From Fluoribacter dumoffii NY 23 (lineage in GTDB: Bacteria; Pseudomonadota; Gammaproteobacteria; Legionellales; Legionellaceae): 64,000 nucleotides of DNA. Below the pieces are notes generated by a model, which saw nothing but the letters and a program-made list of their open reading frames with translations, was not told the origin of the DNA and did not search any database. A program made the position numbers and the translations under genes. Of the stretch, positions 36,708-46,458 are shown one piece after another. The stretch covers positions 2,488,500 through 2,552,499 of the forward strand of contig NZ_CM001373.1 in the NCBI RefSeq assembly GCF_000236165.1. Direction: 5' to 3'. Within the stretch, counting starts at the first letter, position 1. Each line of letters begins with the position of its first letter.

Positions 36708-37085
36708 ATGCTACGAAAAGTAGGACTTGGCTTATTGTGGTTCGCTGCATCTTTAAGTACAAGCGCATATGCTGCGGAAAGTTTGCTCCCGAAGGCCACT
36801 TTGGAGTATGTGTTGCGAAGCAATGTTCCCGAACCTGTGGCTAATTTTTTTATGTGGCCAATAGAAGCAGAATGTAAAATTGTGTCAGAAGACGAAAGCA
36901 ATGACATTTTATTTGAAGCGTTAGCAAAAAAAGGAAAAGTTAATAACGTGGATTTGACCGCAGGACAATCTTTATTGATTAAAGTCCATCCGAATGAAAT
37001 TTTGAAAATAAGCGCAGATTCAGGCGCAAGAGTTGATATCACCAATTTTGGCCCGCATACCGTTAGAGCAATTTGTACCGCTTAA
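36708..37085 (+). CDS. Small secreted hypothetical protein, 125 aa
   Basis: Signal peptide residues 1-22 (ending SAYA), then a 100-residue mature domain with two Cys (ECKIV, AICTA) that probably pair, and a beta-rich end (GARVDITNFGPHTVRAIC). GGAG precedes ATG 36708. I do not recognise the family. It is a lone gene convergent with prfC; a short inverted repeat (CCGGGT 37104-37109 with ACCCGG 37123-37128) follows it. Confidence 0.65.
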   Translation: MLRKVGLGLLWFAASLSTSAYAAESLLPKATLEYVLRSNVPEPVANFFMWPIEAECKIVSEDESNDILFEALAKKGKVNNVDLTAGQSLLIKVHPNEILKISADSGARVDITNFGPHTVRAICTA

Positions 37086-37166
37086 TTCTTTTGTTTATTC
37101 ATGCCGGGTAGCACACAGTGAAACCCGGGTTCAGTTACACCTCCCCCAGGCTTCAAATAACCCCCA

Positions 37167-38747
37167 TTAATGTTCTCTTGTCGCATGGAACTTGATTTTG
37201 GGGTAGCGCTCCTCAGCCATTGTTAAATTGACACGAGTCGGGGCAAGGTACATCAATGCATCACTTCCATCCAAAGCCAGGTAATCATAAGCTTTAGTGC
37301 GGAATTCACTCATAGCCTTATCATCATCAGAGTAAACCCAGCGCGCGCAGGCGACATTGACTGTTTCATAAATGCAATCCACCTTATATTCATGTTTTAA
37401 ACGATGGGCTACAACATCAAATTGCAACACACCCACTGCCCCCAGGATTAGCTGGTTGCTATTCAATGGTCTAAATACTTGCGTTGCCCCTTCTTCAGAT
37501 AATTCGATTAATCCTTTCAATAAAGCTTTACTCTTTAAAGGATCCTTTAAACGCACCAGCCGAAACAGCTCAGGGGCAAAATTGGGAATACCCGTGAATT
37601 TTAATTGCTCTCCCTGGGTAAACGTATCACCTATCCGAATCGTTCCATGATTATGTAAACCAATGATATCACCGGGTAAAGCCACCTCTGTATGTGAGCG
37701 GTCTCCCGCCATAAAAGTAAGTGCATTGGAAATTTGTACTTCTTTACCTACGCGCAAATGATTAATTTTCATTCCTTTTCGATAAGCACCAGAACAGATG
37801 CGCAAAAATGCAATTCTATCTCTATGTTTGGGATCCATATTAGCCTGAATCTTGAAGACAAAACCGGAGAAGTTATTTTCATCAGGAGACACAATACGCT
37901 CTTGGGCTACCCGTGCTTGCGGCCCTGGAGCATAACGTACATAATCATCAAGTAACTCTTTGATACCAAAATTATTGATGGCGGATCCAAAATAAACAGG
38001 AGTCATTTTACCCGCCAGATAATCCTGCAAATTAAACTCATGGGAAGCGCCCTTGACCAACTCAATTTCTTCCCGTAATTCCTGGGCACTGTCCCCTAAT
38101 ACTTCATCCAATTGGGGATTATCCAATCCTATAATTTGCATTGCTTCCTGCTTTTGGGCATTCTTACCTGGTTGGTACAGGTAAACTATATCTTCATACC
38201 GATGATAAATGCCTTTAAAACGCTTTCCCATACCTACAGGCCAGGTTACCGGGGCACATTGAATGCCCAACACAGATTCAACCTCATCCAGTAAATCAAT
38301 AGGATCACGCCCTTCACGGTCCAATTTATTGATAAAAGTCATAATCGGCGTATCACGCAAACGACACACTTCCATCAATTTCACTGTCCTTTCTTCGACC
38401 CCCTTAGCTACGTCGATAACCATCAGTGCCGAATCTACTGCAGTCAGGGTACGGTAGGTATCTTCAGAAAAGTCCTCATGGCCTGGTGTATCCAGCAAAT
38501 TCATTACATGCTGATTATGCACAAACTGCATTACCGAGGTAGTGATGGATATACCCCGCTCTTTTTCCATCTCCATCCAATCGGATGTGGCATGGCGATC
38601 GGCTTTACGCCCTTTAACCGTTCCAGCCAATTGAATTGCTCCTCCGAACAAAAGCAACTTTTCGGTTACTGTTGTCTTACCTGCGTCGGGGTGAGAGATG
38701 ATTGCGAAGGTTCGTCTGGTATTAAAATCCTGATAAAAATCGGACAT
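37167..38747 (-). CDS. prfC: Peptide chain release factor 3
   Basis: 526 residues from ATG 38747 (an in-frame upstream extension of 38 residues is not conserved in the family), close to the usual 529. GTPase motifs are intact: G1 [17 protein letters not shown]3 [15 protein letters not shown]4 [15 protein letters not shown]. The insertion between domains has [14 protein letters not shown] typical of RF3. It recycles RF1 and RF2 from ribosomes after termination. Monocistronic. Confidence 0.97.
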   Translation of the reverse strand: MSDFYQDFNTRRTFAIISHPDAGKTTVTEKLLLFGGAIQLAGTVKGRKADRHATSDWMEMEKERGISITTSVMQFVHNQHVMNLLDTPGHEDFSEDTYRTLTAVDSALMVIDVAKGVEERTVKLMEVCRLRDTPIMTFINKLDREGRDPIDLLDEVESVLGIQCAPVTWPVGMGKRFKGIYHRYEDIVYLYQPGKNAQKQEAMQIIGLDNPQLDEVLGDSAQELREEIELVKGASHEFNLQDYLAGKMTPVYFGSAINNFGIKELLDDYVRYAPGPQARVAQERIVSPDENNFSGFVFKIQANMDPKHRDRIAFLRICSGAYRKGMKINHLRVGKEVQISNALTFMAGDRSHTEVALPGDIIGLHNHGTIRIGDTFTQGEQLKFTGIPNFAPELFRLVRLKDPLKSKALLKGLIELSEEGATQVFRPLNSNQLILGAVGVLQFDVVAHRLKHEYKVDCIYETVNVACARWVYSDDDKAMSEFRTKAYDYLALDGSDALMYLAPTRVNLTMAEERYPKIKFHATREH

Positions 38748-38983
38748 GAAGTTCTCTAAATAAATAATAATGTTATCGTATGTAGTGAATTTTAAGACAT
38801 TCCTGAACAAATACAAGACGAAGCTATTGTTTCTAGCAAGCGCTGCTTTGAAAAAGAACATTATCTTCTTAAAACTTAATTTGCAATAGTCTTTGCAGGC
38901 GAAAGACGTTATGATGAGCAGACTAGGGAAATACTTAAATAGTGTATTTTATTAAATAGAATTTAGAGGATAAGTGTTCCGTT

Positions 38984-39553
38984 ATGAAACGTTGCTCCTG
39001 GGTTGGTACTGGCAAGCCCCACTATGAAGAGTATCATGATAATGAATGGGGTATTCCCGTTCATGATGATCAAAAACACTTTGAGATGCTTATCCTGGAA
39101 GGGGCGCAAGCAGGTTTAAGTTGGGAAACAATTCTTAAACGACGCGAAGCATACCGCAAAGCATTCAAACAATTCGACCCGTATGCAGTAGCCAAGATGA
39201 GCGATGAAGAATTAACTGCCTTACTGAATGATGCCGGAATTATTCGCAATCGTCTCAAAATTTTTTCGGCTCGCAAGAATGCGTTAGTGTTTCTTTCAAT
39301 CGCACAAGAATTTGGTTCTTTTGATAATTATATTTGGCAATTTGTAGATGGAAGTCCCAAAGTAAATTACCCGAAAACACTTCAAGAAGTCCCAGCACGT
39401 ACCGCTGAATCTGACGCCCTATCCAAGGATTTGAAGAAAAGAGGGATGAGTTTTGTGGGGTCGACTATTATGTATGCCCACATGCAAGCAGTAGGTTTGG
39501 TTGATGACCACCTTATAGACTGTTTTTGCAAGAATCGGAATCACTCCGCTTGA
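38984..39553 (+). CDS. tag: 3-methyladenine DNA glycosylase I
   Basis: 189 residues. Landmarks of Tag: MKRCSWVG, YHDNEWGIPVHDD, EGAQAGLSWETILKRREAYR, and C-terminal YAHMQAVGLVDDHLIDC. The Cys4, His and C-terminal Cys form the zinc site. It removes 3-methyladenine from alkylated DNA. A hairpin AATTAGGC/GCCTAATT (39597-39617) follows, shared with the end of the convergent frmB. Confidence 0.94.
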   Translation: MKRCSWVGTGKPHYEEYHDNEWGIPVHDDQKHFEMLILEGAQAGLSWETILKRREAYRKAFKQFDPYAVAKMSDEELTALLNDAGIIRNRLKIFSARKNALVFLSIAQEFGSFDNYIWQFVDGSPKVNYPKTLQEVPARTAESDALSKDLKKRGMSFVGSTIMYAHMQAVGLVDDHLIDCFCKNRNHSA

Positions 39554-39596
39554 ATTAATTTACAGTCAGTAGTGATTATTCAATAATTTATGGGTT

Positions 39597-39620
39597 AATT
39601 AGGCACGTGGCCTAATTATT
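39597..39620. terminator. Bidirectional terminator-like hairpin between tag and frmB
   Basis: AATTAGGC (39597-39604), loop of 5, GCCTAATT (39610-39617). A perfect 8-bp stem overlapping the stop of the minus-strand gene at 39612. Confidence 0.55.
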
Positions 39621-40460
39621 TCCATATAAGATTGAGGCATGAAACTTTAGATGCTCCTCAATAAAACTGGCGATAAAATAATAACTGTGATCATACCCTT
39701 CTCGGATGTGCATTTTAAGTTCAACACCAGCCTTCAGGCAGGCTGACTTAAATAATTCAGGTTTTAACTGTTCCTTTATATAAGGGTCAGCTGAGCCCTG
39801 ATCAACTAATATAGGTGCATGTGGCCATCCTCTCTCGAGGATAAGTTCGCAAGCGTCGTATTCCTTCCATTGATTCTTGTCTGGCCCCAGGTAGCCTGTA
39901 AATGCTTTTTGTCCCCATGGGCATTGAGAGGGCGCACAAATGGGTGCCAGTGCCGAGACCGAACGATAAAATTTGGGGTATTTCAATGCCAAGGCAAGTG
40001 CCCCATGCCCTCCCATGGAATGCCCAAAGATACCACAGGACTGATGGTTAATTGGGAAGTGCTCCAGTAAAGCCGGCAATTCTTCATGTACGTAAGTAGA
40101 CATTTTATAATATTTAGACCAGGGTAATTGGGTAGCATCTACATAAAATCCGGCACCTGCGCCAAAATCGTAATGTTCCTGATCGCCTGGCAAATTAATG
40201 CCTCTGGGACTGGTATCCGGAGTAACTAATGCTAAACCAGATTGTGCCGCAATCCGCTGTGCTCCGGCTTTGGTAATAAAGTTTTGTTCCGTACAGGTTA
40301 ATCCGGAAAGCCAGTACAACACAGGTACGCTGTGTTTTTGCGCTTGAGGTGGCAAAAACAGACCAAAACGCATGGTGCAATTGGTTGCAGCGGATTGGTG
40401 GGCATAAACCCGTTGAATGCCACCAAAAGAATGATGCTCTTCAAGGAGCTCAATGGTCAT
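39612..40460 (-). CDS. frmB: S-formylglutathione hydrolase
   Basis: 282 residues of the esterase D family. The catalytic serine sits in GHSMGGHGALALALKYP; WLSGLTCTEQNFITKAGAQRIAA and VDQGSADPYIKEQL (Asp) and HDHSYYFIASF-type His (here GYDHSYYF) complete the triad. It hydrolyses S-formylglutathione to formate and glutathione. It lies immediately downstream of the gene for the preceding pathway step, on the same strand with 23 bases between. Confidence 0.95.
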   Translation of the reverse strand: MTIELLEEHHSFGGIQRVYAHQSAATNCTMRFGLFLPPQAQKHSVPVLYWLSGLTCTEQNFITKAGAQRIAAQSGLALVTPDTSPRGINLPGDQEHYDFGAGAGFYVDATQLPWSKYYKMSTYVHEELPALLEHFPINHQSCGIFGHSMGGHGALALALKYPKFYRSVSALAPICAPSQCPWGQKAFTGYLGPDKNQWKEYDACELILERGWPHAPILVDQGSADPYIKEQLKPELFKSACLKAGVELKMHIREGYDHSYYFIASFIEEHLKFHASILYGNN

Positions 40461-40483
40461 TTAACATATTCCCCAACACACTT

Positions 40484-41593
40484 TTAAAAAGTAAGAATAG
40501 TTCGAATTGACTGCCCAAGACGCATTAAATCAAAAGCCTGATTCACTTTTTCCACAGGAAGGACATGGGTAATTAAATCATCAACATTAATTTTCCCTTC
40601 CATATACCAATCTACAATTTTAGGTACATCAGTACGTCCACGCGCCCCCCCAAAAGCTGAACCTTTCCAAACCCTGCCGGTAATCAGTTGGAACGGTCTG
40701 GTAGAAATTTCTTGTCCAGCTCCTGCAACCCCAACCACAGTACACACTCCCCATCCTTTATGACAACATTCCAGTGCCTGACGCATCAGTTTTACATTAC
40801 CTACACACTCAAAACTGTAATCCGCTCCCCCTTTAGTTAAATCCACCAGATAAGGGACCAAGTCATTACTGACTTCCTGAGGATTAACAAAATGGGTCAT
40901 TCCCATTGCTTCAGCCAAAGCACGCCGCTGCGGATTAATATCGACACCTACAATCTGCTCAGCTCCTACCATACGGGCTCCCTGAATTACATTAAGCCCA
41001 ATACCCCCTAAACCAAAAACAACCACGCGCGAACCTGGCGTGACCTTTGCGGTATAAATTACCGCCCCCAGACCTGTTGTTACACCACAGCCTATGTAGC
41101 ATACTTTCTCAAAAGGAGCATCCTCACGAATTTTCGCAACGGCAATTTCAGGTAATACAATATAATTTGCGAAAGTTGATGTTCCCATATAATGAAAGAT
41201 TTTTTTTCCATTTAAGCTAAAACGACTTGTTCCGTCAGGCATTACTCCCTGACCTTGAGTTGTTCGAATTGCCTGGCAAAGATTCGTTTTCTGGGAAAGG
41301 CAATATTCGCATTGGCGACATTCAGGGGTATAAAGAGGAATAACATGATCACCGGGTTTTACCGAAGTAACGTCCGAACCCACATCAACAATGATACCTG
41401 CGCCTTCATGCCCTAAAATGACAGGAAAAAGGCCTTCTGGATCCTCACCGGATAAAGTATATGCATCTGTATGGCAAACACCTGTTGCTTTGATTTCAAC
41501 AAGCACTTCTCCCCTTTTGGGACCTTCCAAATCAACCATTTCAATGGATAACGGCTTTCCCACTTCATAAGCAACAGCTGCCTTTACTTGCAT
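40484..41593 (-). CDS. frmA: S-(hydroxymethyl)glutathione dehydrogenase (class III ADH, GSNO reductase)
   Basis: 369 residues. Zinc-alcohol dehydrogenase with catalytic zinc residues in GVCHTDAYTLSG and GHEGAG, structural zinc cysteines in TPECRQCEYCLSQKTNLC, and NAD motif GLGGIGLNVIQGA. It oxidises S-hydroxymethylglutathione, formed spontaneously from formaldehyde, and also reduces S-nitrosoglutathione. I choose ATG 41593 as AGGAGG lies four bases upstream. No FrmR regulator gene is present. Confidence 0.96.
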   Translation of the reverse strand: MQVKAAVAYEVGKPLSIEMVDLEGPKRGEVLVEIKATGVCHTDAYTLSGEDPEGLFPVILGHEGAGIIVDVGSDVTSVKPGDHVIPLYTPECRQCEYCLSQKTNLCQAIRTTQGQGVMPDGTSRFSLNGKKIFHYMGTSTFANYIVLPEIAVAKIREDAPFEKVCYIGCGVTTGLGAVIYTAKVTPGSRVVVFGLGGIGLNVIQGARMVGAEQIVGVDINPQRRALAEAMGMTHFVNPQEVSNDLVPYLVDLTKGGADYSFECVGNVKLMRQALECCHKGWGVCTVVGVAGAGQEISTRPFQLITGRVWKGSAFGGARGRTDVPKIVDWYMEGKINVDDLITHVLPVEKVNQAFDLMRLGQSIRTILTF

Positions 41594-41766
41594 CAAACCT
41601 CCTGTAACGATAAAAACCTCTCAAGGTACCTTATTTACTTTAATAATAAATCTGGCTAACTAGATAATTTAAATGCACACGATTGCTTTAGCAATGAAAA
41701 CTGAACTGAAATTACAACTTTCCAATTCGCATTTATTTTCATTTAGTAATATTTTATACTTAAAGA

Positions 41767-41791
41767 GTAAAGTAATAGTAAACAGTGTAAA
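41767..41791 (+). promoter_or_regulatory. Three GTAAA direct repeats upstream of yheT
   Basis: GTAAA occurs at 41767, 41778 and 41787. CpxR boxes are GTAAA repeats with about five bases between; the spacing here (6 and 4) is near that. Position is 27 to 51 bases before the start at 41818. Suggestive only. Confidence 0.3.
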
Positions 41792-41817
41792 TTATTCTCA
41801 ATTCCTGGCCTCAGAGT

Positions 41818-42825
41818 ATGATCATTCATAGTAAATTCAAGCCCGACTGGTGGCTAATTAATGGGCACAGCCAGACTCTTTATCGAACCTTAACTCATCG
41901 AGTAAAACCCTTTATTGATTCTTATGAACGCCTTGAATTACCTGACGGCGATTTCATTGATCTGGCCTGGAAAACTAATGGATTAAACGACAATGCACCT
42001 TTAATTATCCTTCTCCATGGATTGGGAGGTAATGTAGATTCAGTTTATGTTGCGACTTTATTTGATGCGTTCCATAAAGCAGGTTACCGATCCGTTTTAA
42101 TGAATTTTCGAGGGGCAAGCGGGGAGCCGAATCGTCTTCCCCGCTTATATCATGGAGGTGATACCAAAGATTTGGATTTTTTGCTCCATATCTTGAAACT
42201 TAGAGAGCCTGCCACTAAAAAAGCTGTTGTTGGTGTGTCTCTGGGCGGCAATATACTTCTCAAATGGTTAGGGGAAACAGGTTACCAATCTCTGATTGAT
42301 GCTGCTGTGGCTGTCTCTGTGCCGTTTCTGTTGCAAAACGTGGTTCAAAAAATAAATAAAGGATTTTCCCGCGTATACCAGGCTTCTTTATTAGAAAAAC
42401 TGCGCCGCGTTTTTCTCGAAAAAATTGATATGATAAAGTACCAATTGCCGCTTTCGAAACAAAAGCTCTATTCCATAAAAACCCTGATTGAATTTGATGA
42501 ACAAATAACTGCCCCCTTACATGGGTTTGCCAGTGCAAATGAGTATTATCAACAATGCAGTTCGAGACAGTATTTGTCTCAAATCAAGACGCCCACCCTA
42601 ATTATCCATGCATTGGACGACCCGTTTATGACCCCGGATATACTCCCAACTTCCAAAGAACTCTCTTCCGATATCATCCTGGAATTGAGTCAACATGGCG
42701 GCCATGTAGGATTTATCGCTCAGAAACGCCACTTTTGGCTGGAACAACGAATCCCCATTTTTTTAATGGAATTCTTACTCACTCCTTCCATGCAGGAGAG
42801 AGCATTGACTAAGACATCTCCTTAA
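41818..42825 (+). CDS. yheT: YheT-family alpha/beta hydrolase
   Basis: 335 residues. The family start FKPDWWLINGHSQTLYRTL, oxyanion region LLHGLGGNVDSVYVA, MNFRGASGEPNRLPRLYHGG and nucleophile elbow VGVSLGGNILLKWLGE (Ser) are present. IIHALDDPFM provides the Asp and ELSQHGGHVGFI the His. It is a cytoplasmic hydrolase of unknown substrate, conserved across gammaproteobacteria. Confidence 0.92.
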   Translation: MIIHSKFKPDWWLINGHSQTLYRTLTHRVKPFIDSYERLELPDGDFIDLAWKTNGLNDNAPLIILLHGLGGNVDSVYVATLFDAFHKAGYRSVLMNFRGASGEPNRLPRLYHGGDTKDLDFLLHILKLREPATKKAVVGVSLGGNILLKWLGETGYQSLIDAAVAVSVPFLLQNVVQKINKGFSRVYQASLLEKLRRVFLEKIDMIKYQLPLSKQKLYSIKTLIEFDEQITAPLHGFASANEYYQQCSSRQYLSQIKTPTLIIHALDDPFMTPDILPTSKELSSDIILELSQHGGHVGFIAQKRHFWLEQRIPIFLMEFLLTPSMQERALTKTSP

Positions 42826-43015
42826 ATTTCTTTCCCCATGTTCTACCAGGGGGGATACTTAATAATGTGTTCATGTTTGAATGCTATTATAGAACGGTAG
42901 CGGTATTAAATTTCCAAAGTTATAAATCAACATTTTTATCCGCTACCTCCTTTTTATGTAAAGACCACACCCTCAACAATTTAATTTTAAATGCTTCGCG
43001 TCCTGTGCAAATCTA

Positions 43016-44512
43016 TTATTTTTTCAAATGACTTGCCTTAGGCAAAAGGTCAGACTGAAGCGGACTGCTTGCAGAGCTTACAAACAAACAGGGTGAATTA
43101 GGGGCGTACAGGGAAAGCTGCTTTTCAAACAAAAAATTAAATCGGGGCTGGGAAAAATCAATTCCTCGAACATTCGTCAATAACGATTTGAATAGGTTAA
43201 GCTCAGCCAAATCCCCTGCTGTTTTCCGTTGCGGGAGTGAAGCATTATATTTTTCCAATAAGGCCAAAACAATTTCATTTTCAGTAGCATTATCCTTTTT
43301 TAATTGTTCACATCGATATTTACCTTGTCCCAAATAGGTGCAATTTACATTCCTCCACTCAAAATCAGGGCAATCAATATGACCATAAATCACAACCACG
43401 TCACCCACCCGGAGGTCTTTCTCATCAACATCAAGCCCCATAGTTTTACTGTCGATACTTCCCTCATCCAGAACAAGGGGTTCGGCAAGAAAATCTTCAT
43501 TATAAATAGATAAAAACTCATATTTCATTTCATTTTCTGTCATCGCTTTAGATGATCCAAAACCCCGATATTTATCCGATCCCATTACTAAAGAATGCAA
43601 TCCAGCTCCATTTTTAGAAGCATCATATAACGTAGCCTCTTTGTAATCAGGGAAATTGTAGAGATAAACCCAATCGCCAGGAATTAACTTTTCTTTGGTC
43701 ATTTGCCATTTACATGGAAGAATTTCACCCAAATCTGCAGCTAGAGTTTCATTCAGATTCAGACCATCTGTGATGACTAGAGGCTTAGTCTTAAAGAGAA
43801 AATTAAAATGGTCCGCACCAATGGTGTCCAATAAAGCCTTATATTGCACACAAAGCATCCAGCTATGGCATTCAAGTACCACAAGATTACCGCCCTCGAA
43901 AATTGAATTTATGGCTGCCGAAGGCCTAACACCTTTTCTTGGTATAAAAAAACCCACATGGTTTTCGGCCATCCTCCAATAATGCGGATCAAGTTGCAAG
44001 TAATTTTCTTCCTGGGTAGGATACCTGTATTTATCATCGGCCAGATGAAATTTATCCATATCCATAAGTTTCACTGCCTTGTGACGAAACAGCACCTCCA
44101 TGGTAAAGCGTTCATATGATTTAAAAAAATGAAGACTGTCTATAAGTTTGGAAATGATTTCTTTTTTCAAAGGATCGCTTTCTTCCTTTAGAGAAGCCAT
44201 GGCTTTTTTTCTAATTTCGAGCTCTATTGCCATTTCATCGGCTGATGTCAAAAACCGTACAAGATTTATGGTATGCAATTGCGATATATAACGTGTCCCC
44301 TGGAGTTCCTTTTCATAAGTCTGGACAATCTGAAATCGTTTCAGATCTTCAAGCAATTCATCAAGATCTTTAAAAACAACTGTCTTTGGATGATTTATGA
44401 GGATATCAAACCGGTATTCATTAAAATCTCGAATTGTTTTAAAGGATGTACAGTCACTTTCTTTAGTAATTTGAACATTCTTTTGATTCTTGTAAGACAG
44501 AAATAGAAGCAT
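43016..44512 (-). CDS. Tgl-like (papain-fold) transglutaminase-related protein, possible effector
   Basis: 498 residues. Residues about 178-320 resemble the small Bacillus spore coat transglutaminase Tgl as I recall it: HYWRMAE, PSAAINSIF, LECHSWMLCVQYKALLDTIG, HFNFLF, GDWVYLYNFPDY and a final GSDKYRGFG. Cys215 in LECHS lines up with the catalytic Cys of Tgl. The Glu and His that follow in Tgl are not obvious at the matching places, so activity is uncertain. About 175 residues precede and 175 follow without a recognised domain. The C-terminus (SSASSPLQSDLLPKASHLKK) is rich in small and polar residues, resembling type IV secretion tails. There is no signal peptide. Monocistronic. Confidence 0.65.
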   Translation of the reverse strand: MLLFLSYKNQKNVQITKESDCTSFKTIRDFNEYRFDILINHPKTVVFKDLDELLEDLKRFQIVQTYEKELQGTRYISQLHTINLVRFLTSADEMAIELEIRKKAMASLKEESDPLKKEIISKLIDSLHFFKSYERFTMEVLFRHKAVKLMDMDKFHLADDKYRYPTQEENYLQLDPHYWRMAENHVGFFIPRKGVRPSAAINSIFEGGNLVVLECHSWMLCVQYKALLDTIGADHFNFLFKTKPLVITDGLNLNETLAADLGEILPCKWQMTKEKLIPGDWVYLYNFPDYKEATLYDASKNGAGLHSLVMGSDKYRGFGSSKAMTENEMKYEFLSIYNEDFLAEPLVLDEGSIDSKTMGLDVDEKDLRVGDVVVIYGHIDCPDFEWRNVNCTYLGQGKYRCEQLKKDNATENEIVLALLEKYNASLPQRKTAGDLAELNLFKSLLTNVRGIDFSQPRFNFLFEKQLSLYAPNSPCLFVSSASSPLQSDLLPKASHLKK

Positions 44513-44593
44513 GGCAACAGAGTTTAATGGTTAAAACTCTGTATTTTATTTTATTTTGAATAAAAATTAAACATCTGGGCAATTTAAATTCAT

Positions 44594-44884
44594 CTACTTG
44601 AATAAAGTAAACGTCGTCTTTTTAAGCGAATTAAGCATAGCCAATACAACAACATCGATTACTTGTTGCATTATTTTTCCGCTCCATTGCTTTCGTTCCA
44701 TTTTCCAACCGATAAAAAAAGCGGAAACGAGGAGCAGGACGGCTGCTAAGTAATAACGGGTCGTCTGGCTTTGTGCAAAATACGCTTGATGTTCAGCTAC
44801 CTTGTACTCCTCAGACCGTAATGTCCTGTCCATCTGCTCAATTTGAGCCAGTATCTGTCTTCTCGATTTTTCCATGTTCAACAC
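44594..44884 (-). CDS. YqjK-like small membrane-associated protein
   Basis: 96 residues: a charged N-terminal helix (RRQILAQIEQMDRTLRSEEYKVAEHQ) and one membrane segment (YYLAAVLLLVSAFFIGW). It is the last of three overlapping genes like the yqjD-yqjE-yqjK series of enterobacteria. It overlaps the preceding gene by 47 bases, so the start may lie further in, at the next Met. Function unknown. Confidence 0.6.
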   Translation of the reverse strand: MLNMEKSRRQILAQIEQMDRTLRSEEYKVAEHQAYFAQSQTTRYYLAAVLLLVSAFFIGWKMERKQWSGKIMQQVIDVVVLAMLNSLKKTTFTLFK

Positions 44885-45224
44885 TCTTTTGAGAGAAATA
44901 TTCTCTTGTTTTACTAAAACTCATACTTTTTAAGTTAAAGGATAAATACTTCACTAGTCCCAATAACACCCCAATGTTAATAAGGAAAACAAGAGATATG
45001 GATAACAGAAAATGGTTAGAAAGAAAGAACACCAAATATCCTATTAAAAGCATAGCGTTTACCCATACTGCAATGAGCACTACAAACAGCATGCACAAAT
45101 TCAGTATCAAAGGAAAAACACTAAGCCCCGCTAACTTGGCCTCAAGACGAATTAAAGACCAAACGGTTTTAATAACTGATATTTTGGCGGCAACCAGCGC
45201 TTCTAACTGTTTTAGAGCTTCCAT
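44838..45224 (-). CDS. YqjE-like (phage holin superfamily III) membrane protein
   Basis: 128 residues with two membrane helices (LSVFPLILNLCMLFVVLIAVW and LLSISLVFLINIGVLLGLV) and a C-terminal soluble tail. This architecture and gene order match YqjE-like proteins of unknown function. Its ATG overlaps the stop of the DUF883 gene in TAATG, so the two are coupled. Confidence 0.7.
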   Translation of the reverse strand: MEALKQLEALVAAKISVIKTVWSLIRLEAKLAGLSVFPLILNLCMLFVVLIAVWVNAMLLIGYLVFFLSNHFLLSISLVFLINIGVLLGLVKYLSFNLKSMSFSKTREYFSQKSVEHGKIEKTDTGSN

Positions 45225-45493
45225 TATTTTTTCATAAGTTTAGATAATAGAAAACCGAGTCCCCCAGCGATTAAAACAGAGGCCAATGGGTTTTTCTGGA
45301 TTTTTCTTAATAACTGATCGGAGTATTCTTTGACATTTTCTTCTACTTCGTTTGCTTTGGATACCCCTTCTTCATACAGCTGGTTTACCCGTTTTTTCCC
45401 TTCTGACATGAATTGACTTGCAGCAGCTTCAAGGTGCTCTTTGGGAGTATGTGCTTGTTTTTCAAAACCAAGGTTCTCATCAGAACTTTTCAT
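45224..45493 (-). CDS. DUF883 (YqjD/ElaB-like) membrane-anchored protein
   Basis: 89 residues: an amphipathic helical stretch (HLEAAASQFMSEGKKRVNQLY) and a C-terminal membrane anchor NPLASVLIAGGLGFLLSKLMKK. YqjD and ElaB are reported to be membrane-anchored ribosome-binding proteins of stationary phase. First gene of the three-gene operon; GGAGG precedes its start on the minus strand. Confidence 0.82.
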   Translation of the reverse strand: MKSSDENLGFEKQAHTPKEHLEAAASQFMSEGKKRVNQLYEEGVSKANEVEENVKEYSDQLLRKIQKNPLASVLIAGGLGFLLSKLMKK

Positions 45494-45724
45494 GTGACTA
45501 CCCTCCTTTGTGAATCACTATCCCTATCAGAAAAATTTTGTGATGCGTGATTATATTAAATATAGTTATTGAATAAGATAAATCAATCCTCTTTTATCAT
45601 GGTATGTATTTATTTCCTTTATTCAAGAATTGTTTTATGTGAGAAAGGGGTTCTTAAATTAAATCAATTTGCTTTAAATTAAAAAATAGTGCACCATTAT
45701 AACCCAATATTATGAGGATTAACC

Positions 45725-46273
45725 ATGTCGCATGAAATTTATAAAAAACTCCAGCAATTAGAAGTATCTGTAAAAAATTATTACGCTGCTCAAAGCCAAT
45801 ACCTGCCCTATCCGATTTCCTTTAATTTTTCTTTTTTCAGGGAGGTTTATGACTTAATTAAATTAATGCCCTTGACCAAGGATAAAATTCAATTAATGGA
45901 ACGCTTTGAATTAAATGTGCGTCAAAAACTTTCGAGTATTCATCCCAAGTTGAATTACTCCTTCAACTTTTCTGAAGACATTAATCTATATAAACCTTTA
46001 ATTGAGCAACTAGACAGCCTAAATCAACAGGCAAGGTCACTTTTCAATGATTATTTTGCCTTCAATAGACCCGTTTTTAACTGGCACGCATTTCGCAATC
46101 TTCGAAATCAAATTAGCAACATTCCAAATCAAACTGATAAAAAACAACTCATGTTATTATTTGAGAACAATGTATTGCAGGTAATCAGCCAGGTAGAGCC
46201 TAAAGTATATGCAAGCTTTACTTTCACCCCGGAATTAGCAGAAATGAGCAGTCTCGATTCTAAAAAACAATAA
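45725..46273 (+). CDS. Hypothetical protein with an internal duplication
   Basis: 182 residues in two similar halves: residues 33-88 (FNFSFFREVYDLIKLMPLTK, then KIQLMERFELNVRQKLSSIHPK) and 118-174 (FNWHAFRNLRNQISNIPNQT, then KKQLMLLFENNVLQVISQVEPK). The shared frame is F-N..FR-x-x-I...P...K.QLM..FE.NV...S...PK...F.F. No known domain is recognised, and there is no signal peptide. GAGG precedes the start. Confidence 0.7.
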   Translation: MSHEIYKKLQQLEVSVKNYYAAQSQYLPYPISFNFSFFREVYDLIKLMPLTKDKIQLMERFELNVRQKLSSIHPKLNYSFNFSEDINLYKPLIEQLDSLNQQARSLFNDYFAFNRPVFNWHAFRNLRNQISNIPNQTDKKQLMLLFENNVLQVISQVEPKVYASFTFTPELAEMSSLDSKKQ

Positions 46274-46458
46274 TAGCTAAACAACCAGTTGGTATTAAAT
46301 GATTTTATATAAATATTGAAAAAAAGAAAATTTTCCGTATTTCTTTAAAAAATTTGGTCTTGTATAGCATGTGACATCACCGACTTTAGGACAGCCTCAA
46401 AAAATTATATTTATTTAAGCTATTATTATTGGAAAACATATGAAATAAGGAGATTATT

